NCBI GenBank assembly: GCA_017979445.1
Contig: CM030706.1
Span: 18,648,967 to 18,712,966 of the forward strand
DNA length: 64,000 bases
Reading direction: 5' to 3'
From: Akebia trifoliata
Taxonomy: Eukaryota > Streptophyta > Magnoliopsida > Ranunculales > Lardizabalaceae
Below are positions 58,003 to 64,000 of this stretch, piece by piece. How positions within the stretch are numbered: position 1 is the stretch's first letter; the number at the start of each line of letters is the position of its first letter. Made by a program: the position numbers and the translations under genes. Below the pieces are notes generated by a model. It ran no database searches, was not told the DNA's origin, and saw only the letters and a list, made by a program, of their open reading frames with translations.

Positions 58003-60061
58003 TGAAAGCGCCCTCGATCCGCTGGGTGCGTGGATCCGCTTTTGACCTTTGAGGTTTGGGAGTCGCCACCTAATTATTACGGTTTAGGAACCGAACATAG
58101 ACTCAAAACGGATAAATAAGCAACTAATCTACTAAAAAAATAACTGAGTTTAGGGATCAAGTTATGGGGTTGGAAGGTGTTAGGCACCAATCCCGCCCGA
58201 CAAACGCCGATCTCTACAAATTTTCAAATAATCTACATCGCTAAAAGACCTAAGTAATAATAAAAAAAAATTAAGTAGGGATTTACTTTCCGCCCGATCA
58301 TAGGATAATCTCATTGAAAAGAGATGATCCTAATGGATCATTTGCCTTGAGGTCCATTCATCCCAAATCCATTTAAAACAAAGTGAAGAGGAGAGGGGGT
58401 GATAGAAGAGGGAGGAGGAGAGGGTAGAGAGAGAAAGGGGATTATTTTTGTTGCACCCACCTTGAAGCTTCAAGGTTTTCTTTTCTTTTCTCTCCTTCTT
58501 TCTTCTTCTTTTATGTCTTCTTGAGTTGAGTCCTTGGTGAGTTATGAGAATGTCACTCTTTTGAGGTTAGTGTGAGAGAGTAGAGTGATATTTGTGAGAC
58601 TTAGTAAGAGATTTTTTTGTGAGAGTTTGGAACCATTTTTGGGAAGAGAAGGGGGGTATTATAGATGTTGAAGGGTTATTTTATGGATATAATGGGGTAA
58701 AGTGGGGGACAGTAGAGAATGACATATGTTTTAAAGGTGGGGGGTATGAAATTAGGAGTTGGGAGAGGGGTAAATATGTAATCAGGGTAAATAGGTTGTA
58801 TTTTGATCCAAATGGTTTGGATCTTACCCAAACCATTTGGGTGGAGTGTTTGGTGAGATGAGATGATGGGTGTTTAAGAGGGTGGTTGATTGATTGAGTG
58901 GTGTTGGTTTAAGAGAATGGAGGGTGTAAGAAGGTGGTTGGGAGTGTGAGGGAGATGGTGACATGTGGCAAGATGTGTGGAGGTTAGGGGTTTAGATTTA
59001 ATTAATGGGAAAGGTTGAGTGTTTGATTTTAGAGAATTGGTGTAGGTTTAGGTTGTAAATATGAGTTTATAGGAAATGATGATGGTAGATTAGGGAGAGG
59101 TATGATGATGGTAGGTTAGGGGGAGGTGTGGGTTGGAGGTGTTTGATTTGAGAGAATATGAGTTAAGGAATTATGATGGTAGGTTAGTGGGGTATAGGTT
59201 GATGGTGCTTGATTTAAGAGAATAGAGGTTTATAGGGAGTGGTAGGTTAGGGGAGGGTGTGGGTTGATATGATTTTTTAGAGAAAAGGTGATGTGGGTAG
59301 TTAATGTTTTAGAGAAAGGTGATGGGGTGGGTGGTTTGATGAGGGAGGTGAGAGGGAATGATGACATGTGTCATCTTTTGATGATAAAAGAGTGATTGGT
59401 TGATGTGGGTTGTGATTAGTGGATTAGGGTTGTGGATTAGATATGAATTGGATATGGGTTTGGGCTTAGGGGCATTAGACTTGGGTTTTAGGAGAGGTTT
59501 TGGGTTTTAGGGATTGGTTGGGGGTTATGTAGGATGGATTTTGAGGGTGTAGGTTGGTTTTAAATTTTAGGTGATGTGAGATTGAGTTTAGGTTAGGGGT
59601 AAGGTGGGAAATTGGTTTTTGTAGATTTGAGGGTTCATGGGCTTTGAATGGGCTTAGGGTGTTTGCGAATTCGGAGGTGGAGCGGTGAGAGTAGAGGAGG
59701 GGTAGGCATCCCAAGTCTCACAATTTTTCTTTTTTTTTTTTTTATCTTTTTAGGATTTTTAGGAATTATTAGATGGATCAAAATGCCACGTGTTGGCAAA
59801 TTGGGCTTTTTAGGCCAGTTGGAGAATTTTATCGATTTTTTGGATACAAACGCGGAGTGGTGAAGGTTGGAAAAGCGTAGGATAGGCCGAGTCCTTTTGG
59901 TGGGCCTCCTAGACCATTAAGAGGTCTTAGGGGCATCGGTTCGATCAAAAAGTCACGTTTTAATGATGTGGGCCTTTGAGGTCCGTTGGCGAATCATATT
60001 GAAAAAATCAGTATTTTTAGGCCCTTTCGAGTGTGGACCCGTTCAAATTGGGGTGTCTACA
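58003..60061 (-). mobile_element. LTR (2,059 bp), probable 5' LTR of B, mosaic
   Basis: On - it runs from TGTAGACACCCCAATTTGAA to ...GAGGGCGCTTTCA. The U3 start, the G-box region (59,787-59,792) and the G/T-rich middle match A's LTR. The last ~280 bp match C's LTR (U5 block 58,176-58,188, decamer TGGCGACTCC 58,059-58,068). There is no purine tract at its outer end; instead D's sequence begins. The neighbouring leader is B's. A solo or misplaced LTR is possible because no primer site follows and the flanks ATAGG/GTAAC do not match. Confidence 0.8.
58657..58664 (-). promoter_or_regulatory. LTR TATA-like box
   Basis: On - CTATAATA, at the place where A's LTR has CTATAAATA. One base shorter, so probably a weak box. 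Confidence 0.45.
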
Positions 60062-60260
60062 GTAACTTCTCATGTTGCCTACATACCCCAGACTTCTAGG
60101 ATCAGACTAAAACGTAATTCGGATTTTTTCCTCCCCTAGGTTGGGTGATCAAGTTGAGAACGAAAAATGAATTTTTCTTTTGAAAAAAGCTGCAAAGGGG
60201 TTGAGAAAAGATATATTGAACTGGGTAATAGGAGAATTGATTCGGCCAAAGATGGCATCC

Positions 60261-61330
60261 TTAGATGTAGTACCGTTTGATTTGGTCAAGGTTGGTTTGT
60301 TCTGGTAATTCAATTCCATCATGGTCTTGAAGTTTGGCAATTTTTCCTTATAATATTTCCTTGATGATGAACGGATCTCCCCAATTTGGTTTGAACTTCT
60401 CTCTAGGATTAAAGATAGGTGCCCGATTCTCTTTGAGTACCAAATCCCTGACTTGTAAGTGACGGGTTTTGATTGTTATGTTGAACGCACGGGCGACTCT
60501 TCTTTGATAAGCATACACGTAGTACAAAGCTCTTAGTCGTTTTTCTTCGATCAAATTTAATTCTTCATACCGATGACAAACCCAATCTGCTTCAGACAAC
60601 TGATTTCCCAACAAGACCCTAAGAGATAGGATTTCCATTTTGACTGGCAAGACGGTTTCCATGCCATACAGTAAGGAGTAGGGAGTAGCTCTAGTAAAGG
60701 ATCGAATTGAAGTTCGATATGCCCATAGTGCAAATGGTAATTTTTTTGACTAATCTCGATGTGATTGACATGTTTTCTTGATGATTGTCTTCATATTCTT
60801 ATTGGCCGCTTCAACTACTCCATTGGTCTTAGGACGGTAAGGAGATGATTTGTGGTGCAAGATTTTGAACTTCGAACACAGTGTAATAACTTCAGCTTTA
60901 AAATATAATCCATTATCAGAGATCAGTTCTGAAGGTACCCCATATTGATTGATGATGTTTGTTTGGATAAACTTGCAACTCGAGATGCAGTGAGGATAGC
61001 ATAAGAGGCAGCTTCGACCTACTTAATAAAATAATCGATGGCAACTAGAATGTATTCATACCCGTTTGATATCTTAGGCGATATTTTACCAATAATGTCA
61101 ATTCCCTAAACAGAAAATGGCCACGGTGAAGTTAGGCCAACTAATTGAGAAGGTGGCACATGTATGAGATTTGCATGTATTTGGCCTTTGTGGTAGGTCT
61201 TGACCATGTGATGATAATCTATTTCCATCGTCGGCAAGTAATACCCTTGTCTCATAATTCTCCTGGCTAACATTGTCCCACTCATGTGAGGTCCATAGTC
61301 CCCTGAATATAGTTCAACCATTATTTGTTC
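60261..61330 (-). pseudogene. Integrase of element D
   Basis: On - : zinc finger region with GPHMSGTMLARRIMRQGYYL (second His of GPHMxGH replaced by Thr) and CxxC degraded (YHKGQ), then LTSPWPFSV with a stop before GIDIIGKI, and ILVAIDYF. A decayed middle follows, then METVLPVKMEILSLRVLL, RYEELNLIEEKRLRALYY and FKPNWGDPFIIKEI, ending RYYI at 60,261. Stops are frequent. The protein would insert element DNA; this copy cannot. Confidence 0.85.
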
Positions 61331-61439
61331 AGCCTAATCTTCATCAACGCATGATAAATGAATCCCATCATTTGTCCTTTTGTATAAACTTCCTGTGCAC
61401 AGGATGAATTGAGATGCTAATCTTAGTAGGGTTTGTCAT

Positions 61440-62050
61440 TCATTTCTCGATGCTTCTTCCGGGAATTCTTATTTTTCCAATACACTTTTTATATTTGTAT
61501 ACCATGGCTTTCCATCGGGTAGTCGAGTAGTAATGTTGATCTGATAGCAACATGCAGGTTTGTCTTTGACTTCGTCGGTGATCGGTCTCAAATCTATGCC
61601 AGGGGGCAAATGGATCATTGAAGAGAGAGTGGCTAACGAGTCAACAAATCTATTATCTTCCCTTGACAGGTACTGGAACAAGATGGCTTTGAACTTTCTT
61701 ACTAAGTTTAACAGATACTCATGATAAGGCTTCAACTTTTCATCCCTAGCTTTCCATTCTTCCAACGACTGATGTATGACCAAGGCTGAATCCCCGAAAA
61801 CTTCAATTTCTGTAATGCCCAGATTCAAAGCAGCTTCAAGCCCAGTGATGTACGCTTCATATTCAGCTGTATTATTGGTGTTGGAGAAGGCTAACTTAAT
61901 AGTGATAGAAATGTGTCATCCTTCCGGAGAAAACAAAACTGCCCCTATTATATACCCATTTTGATTGGCGGCCTCATCAAAGTATAGCTGCCATGTTTGA
62001 TGTTGCGGTTCTTCTTCAACATGCAAGATATTCTCATCTGGGAACTGATC
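61440..62050 (-). pseudogene. Second (Tat-type) RNase H of element D
   Basis: On - ANTE/NNTAEYEAYI-like, then LGITEIEVFGDSALVIHQSL (GDS catalytic Asp kept), EWKARDEKLKPYHEYLL, ILFQYLSREDNRFVDSLATL. The FVDSLA motif replaces the more usual FADALA. This RNase H would remove RNA during reverse transcription. Stops occur upstream near 61,910. Confidence 0.75.
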
Positions 62051-63480
62051 AACAGGTCTTATTCCTTCTACCACTGGATGATATATCAAGTATTCTATTA
62101 TATCTCTCCCTTTGATAGATTTCTACGTAACATGTGTGATGTCAAATTTTGATAACAATAATAGCTATCGCGCGGTTCTCCCTGTCAATACTGGTTTCTC
62201 GAAAAGATATTTAAGAAGATCCATCCGAGATAACAAGATAACTAAATGAGATAGCATATAGTACCGGAGTCTCTGAGTAGCCCATACCAGTGCTAAGCAA
62301 GTTTTTTCGAGAGCTGAATACTTTCGTTCATACTCTAACATCTTTTTGCTGATATAATAGATAGCCCTTTTTTGTGATTATCTTTGTCATACTGTGCAAG
62401 CATGCATCCCATAGCTTCTTCTGTGACTGATAGATAAAGAAGAAGTGGTTCACCCGGTATAAGTGGAATCAAAATAGGCGGGTTCAAGAGATATTCCTTG
62501 ACTTGATCGAAAGCCTTTTGACATTGTTGATTCCAAACTGTTGGTTCATTCTTCTTGAGAAGCTTGAAAATAGGTTTGCAGACATTAGTGATTTGAGCAA
62601 TGAATTTGCTGACATACTGGATTCTACCTAAAAAACCTCGAATCTACTTTTCATTCTCAAGCGGTGGCATTTCTTGGATAGCTTTAATCTTCACAGGGTC
62701 TACTTCGATCCCTATTTGACTAATCACAAATCCCAATAATTTTCCAGAACTTACTCTAAATACATATTTCTGCGGGTTGAGTCGGAGTTGGTACTTTTAA
62801 ATCCTTGTGAGAAATTTTTCTAGTGCAGCAACGTGCCCCAATTGTTCCTTAGACTTGACCATCATATCTTCTACATAGACTTTGACTTCCTTGTGTATCA
62901 TGTTGTGTAGTAAAGTCGTAGCTACTCTTTGATAGGTGGCTCCAGCGTTCTTCAAACCAAAAGGCATAACCTTGTAGCAAAAGATTCCCCACTGTGTGAT
63001 GAACGATATTTTTTTCATATCCCGAGAATCTATTTTTATCTGATTGTACCTTGAAAAATCATATATGAAAGACAGCAATGCGTGCCCCGCCGTACTATCT
63101 ACTAGAACATCTATGTGTGGTAAAGGAAAACTATTTTTTGGACTCGTTTTGTTTAAGTCTCTAGAATCCACGCACATTCTGACTTTTCCATCATTTTTAG
63201 ACACCGGGACTACATTAGCAATCCACTTAGGGTAACTCCACTACTTCCAAAAATCCAGCGTTAATTTGCTTTGTAACTTTTTTTTTAATCTTTAGAGTCT
63301 ATTCCGATTTCATACGTCGAAGTTTCTATTTGATTGACCGAGCATCAGGATATAATGGAATTCGATGTTGAACAATATCTGTGCTTGCTCCTGGCATGTC
63401 CTCATAAGACCACGTGAACACGTCTTTGAATTTTCTGAGCAAGTCTACTATCCCTTTGTGTTCATCAGGAGATAAAGTGA
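62051..63480 (-). pseudogene. RT and linked RNase H of element D
   Basis: On - MSKNDGKVRMCVDSRDLNKT, FPLPHIDVLVDSTAGHALLS, VMPFGLKNAGATYQRVATTL, then YVEDMMVKSKEQ: the catalytic YVDD is YVED. A stop follows FLTRI (62,797). The connection and RNase H parts (GFLGRIQYVSKFIAQI-like, PILIPLIPGEPLLLYLS-like, MGCMLAQYD-like) continue with a frameshift near 62,370 and several stops. Confidence 0.85.
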
Positions 63481-63489
63481 TCCCAATCA

Positions 63490-64000
63490 GAATCTCTTAA
63501 AGACTTTTTTTTGTTCTGAGGTTGATAACCTCTACTTCCTCTATTAATTTGATTATTTCAGGGGGAGGTTCTTCATTAGAAGATTCTCTCTCCGAAGCCA
63601 GATTATTAGTTAAATTATCATTGCACTTAGGGTAATCAAAAATTTCTTTCATTTCATTAAAAAGAAATGGGGTAACAAGACTTATTATGGACATAATAGA
63701 CTCACTTGACTCAGCAGGAAAAACAGACTCACTAGAAACAACAGACTTTCTTGACTCAGCAGAAACAACCAACTTACTTGACTCAACAGAAATAAAGGAC
63801 TTACTAGACACGTCAGACTGGACAAGACTAATAGGATTGACAGAACCAGCCTCGATATGTAGCACAGGACTCATTACATGATAATTAGCCAGAAACCCGA
63901 CCGCAGGCTTGATTACAAACTGGGGATTTGAGGTCCCTTTTTCAACTAACAATACTAAGACACCATGATCTTCAATGAACAACTGATCAATGTTGATGGA
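63490..64000 (-). pseudogene. Linker before RT, element D (partial)
   Basis: An open frame (63,982-63,497) reads IEDHGVLVLLVEKGTSNPQF ..., then a serine/valine-rich run of repeated SVESSKLVVSAESRKSVVSS-like units, then SNEEPPPEIIKLIEEVEVI. It corresponds to the acidic linker between protease and RT in A. The repeated SAESS units are low-complexity. It continues past the window edge. Confidence 0.6.

Larger units (their letters stand above)
26842..60061 (-). mobile_element. Element B: Tat-type retrotransposon, interrupted by A
   Basis: It is in two parts, 49,757-60,061 (5' LTR, leader, arrays, gag, protease, RT start) and 26,842-29,998 (RNase H, integrase, 3' UTR). The parts fit together exactly across A's GCATC target duplication. 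ORF1 is missing: the leader runs straight into the array at 55.85 kb. RT has lost its catalytic core. The 3' LTR is not visible (gap), and no tRNA primer site follows the 5' LTR. B lies in D at its right end. Confidence 0.75.
60062..64000 (-). mobile_element. Element D: Tat-type pol region, running off the window
   Basis: From right to left: protease-RT linker, RT, RNase H, second RNase H, integrase. The 3' end is cut at 60,062 by B's LTR. Sequence just inside this border (TAACTTCTCATGTTGCCTAC) matches C at 23,678, so D and C are close relatives. The 5' half lies beyond the window. Confidence 0.85.

Noticed and set aside
58003..60061. A target duplication for the 58-kb LTR
   Set aside because: The 5 bp on each side (ATAGG and GTAAC) do not match, as expected if the other end of the element is elsewhere; I do not claim a solo-LTR duplication here.

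Overview
The window is repeat-rich plant nuclear DNA and consists almost entirely of transposable elements. Evidence for a plant: Ty3/gypsy elements of the Tat/Ogre type (very large, tRNA-Arg primer site, an extra ORF before gag, two RNase H domains in pol), an Athila-like element (tRNA-Asp-like primer site), a CACTA/TNP2 transposase remnant, and a captured piece of a plant-specific HD-Zip IV homeobox gene. I see no intact host gene, rRNA, tRNA gene or CRISPR array. The species cannot be told from the sequence. LAYOUT, LEFT TO RIGHT. 1-6.8 kb: a decayed CACTA transposase on + , split by a giant (~3.95 kb) solo LTR, with a tail of 46-bp palindromic tandem repeats. 7.3-8.4 kb: a truncated LTR of the same kind. 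8.55-10.6 kb: a second solo LTR with a perfect 5-bp target duplication. 11.2-14.5 kb: LTR, primer site and gag of an Athila-like element on + . At about 14.53 kb this joins directly to a Tat-type element on + ('E': end of ORF1, gag, protease), which is cut at 18,291. 18.3-26.7 kb: 'C', an internally deleted Tat-type element on - (3' LTR, purine tract, a 2.2-kb array of 34-bp units, integrase tail, linker, leader). It ends at a 100-N gap. 26.8-60.1 kb: 'B', a Tat-type element on - , interrupted in its RNase H region by 'A'. 30.0-49.8 kb: 'A', a complete-length Tat/Ogre-like element on - with two LTRs, primer site, ORF1, gag, protease, RT/RNase H/integrase, purine tract and matching GCATC target duplications. 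60.1-64 kb: 'D', pol of another Tat-type element on - , entered by B's LTR and running off the window. HOW IT FITS TOGETHER. The nesting order is D, then B in D, then A in B. Every coding region carries stops, frameshifts, deletions or changed catalytic residues, so none looks able to move by itself. MOST INTERESTING POINTS. (1) A carries, between pol and its 3' LTR, an antisense-oriented and rearranged fragment of an ATML1/PDF2-like HD-Zip IV gene. One 20-codon segment of that fragment has been amplified in frame to seven copies. (2) Four tandem arrays (46, 34, ~52-60 and ~30 bp units) are all built of hairpin-forming monomers, with paired changes that keep the stem. (3) Every LTR has the first ten bases of the tRNA-Arg primer site buried in U5. 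(4) A GAGGCA-CAT-TGCCTC hairpin recurs in the 5' leaders. (5) B's LTR looks like a mosaic of the A and C LTR types.
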